Shown one piece after another: positions 33,624 to 44,022 of a stretch of 64,000 nucleotides of DNA. Each line of letters opens with the position of its first letter. The first letter of the stretch is position 1. The notes under the pieces are model-generated. The model was not told the origin of the DNA. It saw only the letters and a list, made by a program, of their open reading frames with translations, and did no database searches. Origin of the DNA: Mesostigma viride (taxonomy: Eukaryota > Streptophyta > Mesostigmatophyceae > Mesostigmatales > Mesostigmataceae); assembly GCA_009746045.1 (NCBI GenBank), contig RPFO01000188.1, forward strand, positions 422,183-486,182. The letters are read 5' to 3'. The position numbers were made by a program, and so were the translations under genes.

Positions 33624-35583
33624 TCGGGGTTCTTTGAACGGAGTTTCTTCTATACGTGAATGCGGGAACAAGAGGCCGCTGGATGAGCGGCTTATATGTC
33701 GTAGTGTTTTCTCGTAGCTGTTTGGCTAGAGCTTTTGTGATTAGTAGATGCAGTATAGTGCATGGTTGAAAAATGAATTAAATAAAATGTGCGTTCCGCG
33801 CTTGGGTTGATTATACCCGGGCGGAACGGGGCGTGAGGTGCAGTGCCCCTGAAAAGAACAACCTACGCATTATTTAATACTAGCCGTGCAGATTCGGGAT
33901 ATTCTACCCCCGGTCTGTACGGTTAGCGTCTTACTAGCATCACTGAACATAAGGGTTTAATGACGTCAGTTAGCTAGGGATAAGGGAGGTTTTGCGACTA
34001 AAAGCCGCTCTGGCTGGTTTTGTCGGCCTCTTTCTTTGCTCGTTGTCGTTGCGGCGGCAGCCGCAGCTATGGGTGCTGCGGAGCAAAATCCCAAAAGCAC
34101 TGGTTGCACCGGCCACTTGGCCAGTGGTGAGACTTCCAGTTGTTAACCGGCCAGGCGTAGTTTCACGCCCGGTTAACTAAAAGAAAAGAAAATGATTACC
34201 TCCGGTCCGCACCTTTTCCCCAGCTTGGGGTCTTTGGTGGGCCGGGTGCCGTGACAGGTGCTCAACTGTCGCTTGGTCGGCCCAGTGCGCGAGCTGGTGC
34301 TCCGTACCTGGGGATGCTTGCACCCCGGGTTGGAGCCGGATGGCTGGCACTGGCGACCCGTGTCTCGGTCCGCGGCCTGAGGCTTTTTCTTCGGAAATTG
34401 CTGCTGGCCAGCAAACTTTGCAATTGCCTTCCGCCGAGGGGGGGGTGGTTGGGGCTGGGGACGGCGATGGGAAAAGCGCCTAAGCTAGAAATTTTTTCCC
34501 CACGCATAGAAACCTCGGGGGGGAATGCGGTCTTGGCTGAACGGACTCTCGTTCAGCCAGGTGCCTGGGGCTGTGGCCTCGGGCATCCGGGCTGGCGGGG
34601 CCTGGGCTAGGTCCACGTTTTTTCTCGAAGCACCCCGGGTCTATGGGGAGACGGCCATAGCGGTACCGACTCGGGGCCCCGAGAGGGGTCATGATAGGCT
34701 GGCCGTGCGCAATCGCAGTGCAAATGCGCTGGGCCTTTTTGGGCCTGGCCATGCATCCACAGCCGCCGGGCACACGCCTCCCGATGTGGGGGGGCTCCCG
34801 TTTTGCGGCAGGGCGGTCACTTGTGACAACGAGCAAGGTGGAGTGCGGCTTCAAGGGAAAGCCAGGGCGGGGGTGATTGGGCAACGTACTTCATGAAGGG
34901 CCTTGAACGGCGTGCCTCCGGGCATGTCAATAGTGTCACATGTATGCTTCCACTTATTGTTTTAATGAAGATGCTGGTTTTTGTGGGAGCTACGTGGGAC
35001 ATGAATCGGGGTTCTTTGAACGGAGTTTCTTCTATACGTGAATGCGGGAACAAGAGGCCGCTGGATGAGCGGCTTATAGGTCGTAGTGTTTTCTCGTAGC
35101 TGTTTGGCTAGAGCTTTTGTGATTAGTAGATGCAGTATAGTGCATGGTTGAAAAATGAATTAAATAAAATGTGCGTTCCGCGCTTGGGTTGATTATACCC
35201 GGGCGGAACGGGGCGTGAGGTGCAGTGCCCCTGAAAAGAACAACCTACGCATTATTTAATACTAGCCGTGCAGATTCGGGATATTCTACCCCCGGTCTGT
35301 ACGGTTAGCGTCTTACTAGCATCACTGAACATAAGGGTTTAATGACGTCAGTTAGCTAGGGATAAGGGAGGTTTTGCGACTAAAAGCCGCTCTGGCTGGT
35401 TTTGTCGGCCTCTTTCTTTGCTCCCCACCCACCCGCCCTTGTCTTGGTTGCCTCTAGGGCAACGTACTTCACGAAGGGCCTTGAACGGCGTGCCTCCGGG
35501 CATGTCAATAGTGTCACATGTATGCTTCCACTTATTGTTTTAATGAAGATGCTGGTTTTTGTGGGAGCTACGTGGGACATGAA
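33624..35583 (+). mobile_element. Non-autonomous split-direct-repeat element SDR-B, copy 2
   Basis: A1 33,624-34,041 (418 bp), internal 34,042-34,878, B1 34,879-35,005, A2 35,006-35,423 (418 bp), a 33-bp spacer 35,424-35,456 starting CCCACCCACCC, and B2 35,457-35,583 (127 bp, same as B1). The empty site in the first tandem copy (ttattat/attacatt at about 32,800) shows a clean insertion with no target duplication. The B1/A2 junction (catgaa/tcgggg) is the sequence that joining the two element ends in a circle would give. It is nearly the same as copy 1 in the opposite orientation. Confidence 0.85.
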
Positions 35584-36098
35584 ATTACATTCTTTCGAAA
35601 CATAACAGTTTCTTATGGTAGAAAGAAACTCCAGTGGACCTTAGCTTAGCCACTCATTGGAAGTTTCCAGGGGGGGAAGAAAGCCCAGTTGCAGAAACTT
35701 AAATTCTAGTAATGTGTTACACTGGCCCAACTTTAGAATAATACGTTTCTTAATTTAAGGCTGGGATTGCTACTAGGCAAGTGCACCCACCAATGTTACA
35801 TATTCTGGGTCCCGAGCTTTGCAATAAATCGTTTTTGGGTGAGCTGCCTAACCTGTTGCCTAGCTGCGTTGATCACCTGTTAGCTTTGATGAAATCATGT
35901 AAATAGAGAGAGCAGCAAGTTGAGGTCAGGCAGCAGCAAGTTGAGGTCATCCTGTTTGGCCTTGCCGCTGTTTGCAATTTGCCGCTCTTGGCTGATTATT
36001 TGGGGGTCATCTAAACAAAGCCATTGAGCTGCCATTCTCTGTATGCTGTTTTCTACTGGTCACTTCTACTTGCATGTCGGGCTTGTCCGTACCTGCAG

Positions 36099-36170
36099 GA
36101 GCCTGTCTGCTAATTTCTTGAGTGGCACCATCCCGCCGGAGCTGGGGTTGGCGACCTCTCTCTCGTCCCT
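36099..36170 (+). CDS. LRR exon 13 (72 nt)
   Basis: Acceptor tacctgcag, donor gtaagttgat. It reads SLSANFLSGTIPPELGLATS and then LSSL. It is the tandem duplicate of exon 12; changes fall in the variable, potentially ligand-facing positions (YANA to SANF). Confidence 0.72.
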
Positions 36171-36586
36171 GTAAGTTGATTTGCTCGTACCCCCTGTTCA
36201 TATGTCGGGCCTTGTCAGGTGGCTGCGTGAACACCCTTGTTTCTAGCCCTTGATAGCTGGGTGGTGATCGACATGATGGAAACGTGACATTCGGTAGGTC
36301 AAGCATTTTGGCTGCCCGCTGCGTTATATAGTGTGCATTCGGTCGACCTTTTTCATGATGCATGAAGCCAAACCCTGCCCTACAATACTTTGTTCCTAAA
36401 ACAGGAACAGGTGCAGCAGTATGACCTGTAGCCGATCTGAAGCCGAGGTAATCCTGTTTGGCCCTGCTATCGTTGGCGGATTTGGGTTCATGTAAACAAG
36501 CGCATTGAGCTGCCACTGTGGCTCTGCTGCTTACTCCTGGTCGTCACCACTTCAATGCGTGACGCCCTGCTTGTCTGTACCCGCAG
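36171..36586 (+). other. LRR intron, class II
   Basis: Contains gctgggtggtgatcgacatg, then gcagtatgacctgtagccga, then cttcaatgcgtgacgccctg, ending acccgcag. Highly similar to the intron before exon 5. Confidence 0.5.
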
Positions 36587-36658
36587 GGAGCTGTCCTCTA
36601 ACAGCGTGAGCGGCACCATCCCACCTCAGCTGGGATCTTTGGCCTCCCTGAAACATCT
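36587..36658 (+). CDS. LRR exon 14 (72 nt)
   Basis: Acceptor acccgcag, donor gtaagtcag. It reads ELSSNSVSGTIPPQLGSLAS and then LKHL. A second ctgtaagtcag lies 31 bp downstream and could act as an alternative donor. Confidence 0.72.
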
Positions 36659-37394
36659 GTAAGTCAGTTCGATCATTCCTTTGGCATCTGCTGTAAGTCA
36701 GTTTGCTCAAATCCCCTGCTCACTTTCCCGGCATCCCTGGGTGAACCAGTTGGTGACTTTCTGCTCTTTTTTTTTATGAATAACTACATCTGCTGAGCTG
36801 AGAATGCAATGCCGTATAGTAAAAACTCTAACGAATGATAACTTTATGCTGGGATACTTTCCTAAATTTGCCCATGTTGGGGCTGGCTAGGAAGCTGGTT
36901 GCCGTAAAAGGTGGGCTTTAATTCTAGGGGAGCAGGTTGTTTCTTTTGCATGCGAACCCTCACAGTTACGCTAAATAATGTCGCCTACCTTGTGCCACGC
37001 GGCACAAGGTCCGAACACTATTTAGCCACCGATAACCAGCCGGTGGTATCATCCAATATTCGTACGACGAGCTACACTAAATAATGTCGGCTGGTGGATG
37101 GGGTGAATCAGCAACTGGAGCGTGTTCAGGCCGCCTATGCTGCCGTAAACATTGAGGATTTATGCTCGCGTGACGCTGTCGCGTGTTATTAGTTAATTAA
37201 TCAATTATTAAAGCTGCCGTAGGGCTCGTGCAGAAGGCTGGCAACGTGGTACGGACAACAGCAGTACAGACTGGGGTGAAGGCGGTGGAATAATTTACCG
37301 CAGAAATTGGGAGGTTCATACCTGAGCCTGTCGTCACGGTCATCGCCGCTACTACTACAACCTTGGGTCGTGGTTTCACCTACTATGATGCCCC

Positions 37395-37959
37395 TTGCTG
37401 TCAGTGTGGTCGGAAAGACTAGCAGTCATGCGCACTTCACTGCATGGGCGCCACTGCCAACTCCCGGCGGGTGCTCAGGCGGAGCTTCAGGCGGCGATCG
37501 ACCTAGCACCCTTTCTGAAGGCGGTCAGAGCCCGGACCCTCTCTGGCTGGGTGATTGCCAGTGACGCCAGCAGCTCTGGTGGTGGAATGGTGTACAGGGA
37601 CCTTCCTGGGGACGATTGCGCCTGGTTGGTTACCCAGCGCGAGGCGCAGGGGTGGCGGATGGCAGCCCTAATGTGGGAGGGAGAGGACTGGGCCTTTGAG
37701 CGCATGGAGGAGGGGGACTACAGCCTGCGGGGCAATGGCTACTGGCGTACGGCACTATCCTACATACCGGTTGGGGGTTCAGCCTAAGGACATGTTCGTC
37801 AAGGAGGTGATAGCTGCGACGCAGGGCGCCGACTGGTCATGCCGGACCCAGGCGTGCCGGGGCCAGAGGGTCGTGCGAGTTGTGGATTCCATCGCCATGG
37901 TGGGGGCGTTCGTCAGAGGTAGATTGGCGTCCTACCGTCTCAACCAGATGGTCCGTTGA
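37395..37959 (+). pseudogene. RNase H remnant of YR-2 copy 4
   Basis: Reads LSGWVIASDASSSGGGMVYR, the RNase H first-Asp segment (VVASDASSFGQGVVY in the autonomous element). After a frame change near 37,780 it reads VKEVIAATQGADWSCRTQAC and RVVRVVDSIAMVGAFVRG. Two of the catalytic acidic residues and their contexts are visible. A stop follows NQMVR at 37,959. Confidence 0.55.
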
Positions 37960-38085
37960 TACAGCGCCCTGTCACTGACCGGCGACACGCACAGCCACTG
38001 GGTCTGGTTTGGTACAGCCCACAATTCTGCTGACCAGGCCGGCCGGCGAGGCGCTTGAGGGCTGTGGGCCCTCGCAGCCCCCCTT

Positions 38086-38334
38086 ATGACTTGGCGCCCC
38101 TGCCCGGTAGTTCATTTCACGTCGACAGGTGCGTTTGAGTTTATTGTTACTTTTCAGCAATGTCCGCGCAGTAGCGAGGCGCTAGGGCTGGTTGGGATGG
38201 CGCATCCTGGGCAATTGCCTCTTGTCGAGGCCGGGCCCCACGTCGGCGCCCTTGTTCTCCGCAACCCCAAGACTGTGCAGGGGGCGGCCCAGCGTGTCCA
38301 CGTCCGGAACGCCCTTTCTATGTGGCTCATGTGA
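38086..38334 (+). pseudogene. Tyrosine recombinase remnant of YR-2 copy 4
   Basis: Contains FEFIVTFQQCPRSSEALGLV, which aligns with VIVIFQQYLRVSEALNLL around the first catalytic Arg of the autonomous recombinase. It stops at 38,334, before the HxxR box. Confidence 0.45.
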
Positions 38335-39041
38335 CACCTGACGTCTCAGCTGCCCCCCGCGACACTTCTTTTGGAGGGGGCCTTGATGTACAACCATGCT
38401 AGGCAGCAGTGGGGAGCAATGCAGGCGCACCTAGGCACCCGGAAAAGGGGGAGCCACACCAACCGCGTCCAGGATTAACCGCTGTTTCTCGCTCTCGTCT
38501 TTCAGCTATCGACTGACATTACCCTCCTCAGAGGGGCCGGGATCAGGGGGTAAATGGCTAGACTAACCCGAGGATGAACCTGGGTCAGGACAAAGTACCC
38601 CCATAGCTAGTGTAGTTGCATATTTCTGTATTGCATGTCGTACATAATTTTGGCTATAGTCATGTAGGGAGATGAGTCATCTAGTAGATAGCGTTGGAAC
38701 CTTTTGCCTGACGGCGCAAAGGTCTGCCCTACTATATACCCGGGAGCAACCACTTCCCGGGTATATTTATGCGCGCAATAACTGAATATGTGTAGAGCAG
38801 GGGCATACCTGCTGTGGGCTGGCCCTGCAAATTCACGTAATGTGCTCAGTGCTCACCCTAGCATCCGGATGGCCATGTCGCCATCCGGTAGACAAGTCTG
38901 TGTTATTCCACTGTGTAGAGCTATGTAGCACACATAGTGCAATAAGTTATACGTTCTGTGGCAACTCAGGTTTGGCTCCTTTTATCTGTGATTGACCTGC
39001 TGGGCTGAGAATGCAGCGCCGTAGACAGTAGCAAACTTAGT

Positions 39042-39722
39042 TTCATGTACCCATTCGCCTCCACGCCACCAACTTCTTTAATGAAAAGTAAGTGGAACGC
39101 ATGGTAAGCATGCAACATGGCAAGCCAACCTCTGCCATGTGCGCTTCTCTAAGCAAAGTTCGCTACATCAATTCCCTTACAGAGGAGCCCCCAGCAATAC
39201 TAGGGTGGGTGAGTGGGTACAAGGAAAAATACCTTCCCCTTGCAGGCCTTCCTAAGAAGGCGGCTCCACCTGGACAAATGTCGCCGTCACCAAGTCTACA
39301 TAGGACTGACAAAACCTAACTGCCAAACAATCAGTTCAGCAAATAATTGCTGCCTGAAACCACAACAGGTTACGACAGTTGCTGCCAACCAAAAAAACTC
39401 TAGCAAGGCCTAGATCAACAAAAGAACTCAGGCATTATGTAATTCATATTAAATGCCGTAAGGTTTGCCAAATCCGTAATGAAACTGCCAAACCAGAATC
39501 AATAAGATTCACAGCATCGTTAAAACCGCTTGTCCGCCCAACAAATTCAGGCAACAAACACGAGCTGACCAGTCATTACAAAAGTCGACAATTTAGGTCC
39601 GCCATCCAAAATATATTCTCGTGAAGCAAACCACTCGCTCAGCCGCATCTAGCCCCTTGGAAGCGTCGATTGCGGTAGTTATTCTCGCACCATTGTAACA
39701 AAATCTTTTCAGAGAAATCCGA
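39042..39722 (-). mobile_element. Solo A-B remnant, family SDR-E
   Basis: On the minus strand A starts TCGGATTTCTCTGAAAAG and the unit ends in a B repeat (…gggtacatgaa). A gggtgggtgagtggg strand (rc CCCACtCACCC) marks the border. It is inserted in the A2 repeat of YR-2 copy 4. Confidence 0.55.
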
Positions 39723-39965
39723 TTTATGAAAAATATTTTTATGCTGGCATACTTACCTTGGTCAGCCCAAATTACGGCTGAATACACAGGAAAGGTGGTT
39801 GCCATAAAAGGTGGGCTTCCATTCCAGGGAAGCAGGTTGTTTCTTTTGCCAGCCTCCCACCCACCCACCCACCCACCCTGGAAAAAGGGGGTAAAGCAGG
39901 GGCACAGCTGCTGTGGTCTGGCCTTGCGAATTCACATAGTGTGCTCACCCTAGCATACGGATGGA

Positions 39966-40282
39966 CAGAATTAGATTTACAGTTCAGTTAACTTTTTCTG
40001 CATGTGATTGACCATTTCCAATTATCCGAACGGCCAAACCCTGCAATATGAAAATAACTTCGTTCCTACAATAGGAGCACTTCTTGCATCAGCACGAGCT
40101 GTAGCTGACCTGAAGCCGAGCTCATCCTGTTTGACCTTGCTGCCATGTGCAAGTGCATCGCTCTTGGCTGATTGATGATCATGTACATAAACAACGTACC
40201 TTGACCTCCCACCCTGGCTCTGCTGCTTATTCCTGGTCGGTACCACTTCCATGGATGATGCCCTGTTTGTCCCTAATGGCAG
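39966..40282 (+). other. LRR intron, class II head
   Basis: Contains cctgcaatatgaaaataact, then agctgtagctgacctgaagc, ending aatggcag. No gene. Confidence 0.45.
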
Positions 40283-40354
40283 GGCATTACACTATATTGC
40301 CCTGACCGGCACCATCCCACCTCAGCTGGGCTCTTTAGCCTCCCTGCAAGATCT
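40283..40354 (+). CDS. LRR exon 15 (72 nt)
   Basis: Acceptor aatggcag, donor gtaagtcag. It reads ALHYIALTGTIPPQLGSLAS and then LQDL. The first third is diverged; the core is intact. Confidence 0.68.
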
Positions 40355-40643
40355 GTAAGTCAGTTTGGTCATTCCTTTAGCTCATGTGCCAGGCATCCAT
40401 TCGGAGCACACCAAGTACACTTCAGGTGCTGTAATCTCCATCGTCAACTACTATGACGTATCTTATAAATAGCGAAGAAAAAATGGAGTTGTCTTTGATG
40501 GACATAAGCCTGGAGATAGTTGAAATGTCACATCTTTAGACAACATCGGTATTCTTCATTGATGGATGTAATCCTGAGCATCCATTCCTCATGTTAAAAC
40601 ATGCAAATGGATAGCAAAGCACAATTAAGGCAATTTAGCTCAC

Positions 40644-41545
40644 CATGACTGCGGTGACCCCGTCTCACAGGGGCTCGAGGCCAGGATCCAGGCTAAATGC
40701 ATCCCAAAAACGGTTGCCATCGCGACCCTGGCGTTTCTGGGGGAGGCAGTTTGGCTCGCCCAAGTAAGCTTATCTAACCTGGCGAATGTAAGATCGGCTT
40801 TGGAGGAGGGGGAGTTTATCATGGACTGGGATTGTGGGGAGCTGGCCGATGCTATTGCGAGCAGCTTGGGGAGGCAAGGTCCGGGCCGGACCCCCCTCGT
40901 GCATGCGTGCGGAAGTGGCAAGGGGTGTTCTTCCCCCGGCTGGCAGAGTAGGGGGGGCGAGGCAGGACGGGGGTGGGGAGGCGCAGGACCCAAGCCCAGG
41001 GGCATTGGAGGTCGAGATGACGAACCTCGACCTAGAAAAAGGCCAACTGCTGGGGGGGGTGCGGGAGCTGCTGCGCCTGGGAGCTTGTGGCCAGGCGACA
41101 ACCGCATTGTCGGCGTGCTAGTGGAGACTGCCATGGCCAGGTTGTAGGATCTGGGAGAGTTTGCTCCCAGTGCCAGCCCAGCGGTGGTGGCCAGCGCGGG
41201 AAGGTTCACGCGCACAAAGGGGGTCATGCTGAGTGGGTCAGCAGAGCTGGTCCTGTTAAGAAACAGGCGCAGGGCCGATCCACTCCAACAAGAACAAGAA
41301 AAATGAGAGAATGCTGCCTCGTCCCACTAACTCCTGCGGTACCACTTCCTGCTCGTGACTCGTGGCAGCGGGTACGGTCTGGCCGCAGGCGCGACAGGAT
41401 ACGTTGTGCACTGGATGCACGCACACTTGCCTGTCACATGGTTAGAGTTCTAAACTGGATGGGGGGGGGGGGGGGGCATGACCCCCCCCCCCCCCCCCCC
41501 CCCGCTGAAGTGTCAGCCCGTGTGCCGGGCCAGTCGGAATGGTGA
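40644..41545 (+). pseudogene. Gag / Pol N-terminal remnant of YR-2 copy 5
   Basis: Starts ATGACTGCGGTGACC, paralleling the gag start at 29,578, then changes frame several times. Recognisable pieces are MDWDCGELADAIASSLG (gag) and RALDARTLACHMVRVLNWMG type sequence near 41,400-41,460, shared with YR-2 copy 1. The long G and C runs interrupt it. Confidence 0.45.
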
Positions 41546-41799
41546 TTCCGAAGCAGCAGTGGTACGGGGAAGTCAGTAGTGGATGGGGGTGAACATTCTG
41601 ATGGAGCCCCTTACGAACAGCTTGGCGATGCTGCACGCTTGGCGCTGCCTGGTCCGGGGGAAGGTGACCTAGTGGACGTGCTAGACCTATTGCCCCCCTC
41701 TTGGGAGCAATTTTGAATGATGAGAGTAAAATGGATCGAATGATGAATCCTCTTGACCAGATAATGTGAAGGTCCACGCGCGTAGCCTGCAGGTGCAAT

Positions 41800-42280
41800 A
41801 TGGAGGAGTACACCCATGTTTGCCAATGTCTGTGGCAGGGGGGATTTGAGGAAGAGCTGCCCAAAGTGAACGGCACTTTTGTCATTGGGAAGCCAGATGG
41901 CCGTCAGAGGCTGATTGTGGATAATTGACCTGGGAATCTCCCCCTAGTTGAGCCCCCGCCCAAATTCCTGTCCCACCTTGGGGGGATTGGTTAACTGTTG
42001 GAGTGCGCTGAGGAGGATATTTTTTGGGGTGTGTCAGATCTGGATTCCTACTACAACAGGCTCTGCCTGCCTACTCGGCTGCGGCGCACTGTGCCTGGCT
42101 GTGGTTGTGGTCGGATCTTGTGGGGCTGGCGGGGCCACGTCGCAAGGTCTGGCCATGGACGTTGTGCTGGCCAATGGGGAACAAGCTGGCAGTCGCTGTG
42201 GCCCAGTGTGCCCACTTATCCGATTTGTACCGGTGTGGCCCTAGGCCAGCTTTGGACCCAAGTTGGGGCCTGAGCATCAT
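41800..42280 (+). pseudogene. Reverse transcriptase start of YR-2 copy 5
   Basis: Reads FVIGKPDGRQRLIVDN (near 41,880-41,928), the fingers region, then WGVSDLDSYYNRLCLPTRLR (near 42,028-42,085), which carries the motif A Asp. The catalytic DD box is missing because the copy is truncated. Confidence 0.5.
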
Positions 42281-42560
42281 CATGTCAGCAAGGTGGGCTT
42301 CTATTGTAGGGAAGCAGGTTCTTACTTTTTGCGTCGACCCTGGCAAAAAGGGGTAGAGCAGGGGCACAGCTGCTGTGGGCTGGCCCTGCAAATTTTCATA
42401 GTGTGCTCACCCTAGCATCCGTAGGCAAGTTGTGTGGCCACTCGGTAGGCAAATGCGGCCGGCAGGTGTGTTATTACACCATAAAAAGCATGCATAGTAG
42501 TATTGTAAGGAACAGTTTGCGGTGATGCTTGCAAAGTAAAGCAGTGCCAAAATAAGTTAT

Positions 42561-42845
42561 GAGCAATAGAAGAAATTGAGCAAAGTATTTTAAGGATGGC
42601 CTTTTAATAAATCTCTGGCTTAGCCGGACGCTGGAGGTTATGGAAAAAGGAATAACCCCTCTGTACAGCACACCACACTAGGTTTTGCTAGGGTGAACTG
42701 CCTGCTAGGGCGGCAGGATGTTGCCTTAACCCAACATGCATGCTGAGCTAGCCTCAATATCTTTCAATTTGACCAATCAGAACTATGAGCCTAATGGGTA
42801 AGGTTCCCTTTTCTCTGATTCACAAGGAATTATAAACACAGATCA
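42561..42845 (+). other. LRR intron, front repeat
   Basis: Homologous to about 30,600-30,885 (gcctcaatatctttcaattt, gaaccaatcag-type block). Split from its continuation at 43,366 by the solo LTR. Confidence 0.45.
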
Positions 42846-43365
42846 GATACTGTCAGAATTCGCTTTTAACATTGTCAGCAAACGTTTGATCAATGGTGAA
42901 AGATTTGCCAGTTACTTCGACTTCACTTTATTTGGCAGATATTACACTTAACAATGACTTGTCAAACCACAAGCTATTAAACACCACAAGCTATAAAACA
43001 AGAAAGCTGAACAGTCTAGCGTCCTTGGCTTTTATGCATTGTCTCGCTCCTCTCGGGAGCTGTCGCTGCAACGTTGCACAGCCACTGTTGAACATTAACG
43101 TTGATCTGTCCACTCCTACCGGTATTGCAACGTGGTCCAGCCACTTACTCAAAATTGCCCAAGTGGCACGGCTAGACTATAGTGAACCTAGCTCAGAGTA
43201 TGAACTAGCGTTAGGCTGATTTATTCCTTGACGGAAGTCTAGTTCCGTTCACATCGTAACTGTTAGTACGATTAATCAGTATGGACTCCAAAGTCCAAAA
43301 TGTTGATACTTTGACCAAACTATAACATAGTTTCAGGCAGGTGTATCGATACTTCTGACAGATAC
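42846..43365. mobile_element. Solo LTR with 5-bp target duplication
   Basis: The element is 42,851-43,360 (510 bp), starting TGTCAGAATTC and ending CTTCTGACA, so TG…CA ends with short inverted termini. It is flanked by GATAC at 42,846-42,850 and 43,361-43,365. The empty site is visible at 30,880-30,900 (gatcagatacgtactggc). This is the signature of an LTR retrotransposon reduced by LTR-LTR recombination. The 108-codon frame inside is not recognised as a gene. Confidence 0.75.
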
Positions 43366-44022
43366 GTACTGGCGAAATGTGACCAGATGCAAAATGGAGA
43401 CTCGCACCAACTAAAAGTTAGGCCACGTGGACGTCAGCCGCGTGTTAGAAGGTCATTGTACTTGCTCAATGGCGGTCAGCGTGACTATGGTTGGGAATCA
43501 GGTATAGGCATGTCACGATTGAGACCCATGGTACATGGCCCTAATAAGTGCCTTTTCAGGCAGTACGTGATTGTGACAGCAGATAAGATAACTTCTAATT
43601 GTCACACCGGGTGGCTGCATGAAGGACCTACAGCACAGCAAGTAAATCTCTAAGCATAGGTTGCGATTGGCACACACACATATACACACAAATGAGATTT
43701 CTCGCGCTGAATTTTTTGTATTCTTGCTGTGTTTTAAGTATGGTCATTATCATTGGTGCGGCATGGTCAACACCTGCCTGATTGTTGAAGTATGTATCGC
43801 TGTTCTTACAATAGCGGAAAACGAGGCAGCTGCAGCGCCTGGTGGAGAAGTCATGCCTTTTGGCCATGTTAGCATTTGCAAGTGTCTTGCCTCTTGCTTG
43901 ATGTGTGCGCCTAGCCACGCAAACTTGCCTTGATAAGGCCCATGTAACCTCGCAATTCTACTGCCTCCATGTATCTGCTGGCTCCTTGGTGACACCTATT
44001 CGCTGCTTGTCCCTACGCTCAG
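43366..44022 (+). other. LRR intron, class I pre-exon block
   Basis: Resumes the intron repeat after the LTR, then carries the class I block (ggtggctgcatgaaggacct, ctgcagcgcctggtggagaa), ending acgctcag. Confidence 0.45.

Larger units (their letters stand above)
33477..36248 (+). repeat. Second copy of a tandem duplication carrying an LRR exon, interrupted by SDR-B
   Basis: Bases 33,477-33,623 and 35,584-36,248 together match about 32,650-33,470, including the half palindrome, the intron and the LRR exon. Few differences are seen by eye. The 1,960-bp SDR-B element sits in the second copy only, so duplication came first and insertion second. Confidence 0.75.
36770..39965 (+). mobile_element. 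YR-2 retroelement copy 4 with B1-A2-B2 right end, internally deleted
   Basis: The left repeat (about 36,770-36,975) is followed by a roughly 110-bp inverted-repeat insertion (36,975-37,090) and then directly by RT, RNase H and recombinase remnants (37,095-38,500). Gag and the Pol start are missing. The right end is B1 (about 38,520-38,960), A2 (about 38,965-39,850) and B2 (about 39,890-39,965), so YR-2 too is a split-direct-repeat family. Two insertions break it: a hairpin unit at about 38,672-38,795 and SDR-E at 39,042-39,722. Confidence 0.6.
40620..42560 (+). mobile_element. YR-2 retroelement copy 5, lacking left repeat and RNase H/recombinase
   Basis: Begins abruptly just ahead of gag (caatttagctcaccatgact), runs through gag and the RT start to about 42,280, then joins pieces of A2 (aaggtgggcttctattgtag) and B2 (gcaggggcacagctgctgtg) to about 42,560. 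A run of 16 G, six other bases and a run of about 20 C lies at 41,461-41,504. Inactive. Confidence 0.55.

Noticed and set aside
27611-35583. The SDR-B pair as the arms of one large inverted-repeat transposon
   Set aside because: Each copy has its own clean empty site and complete internal layout, so they are two separate insertions.
42893-43219. A 108-codon frame inside 42,851-43,360 as a gene
   Set aside because: The region is better explained as a solo LTR with TG…CA ends and a 5-bp target duplication.
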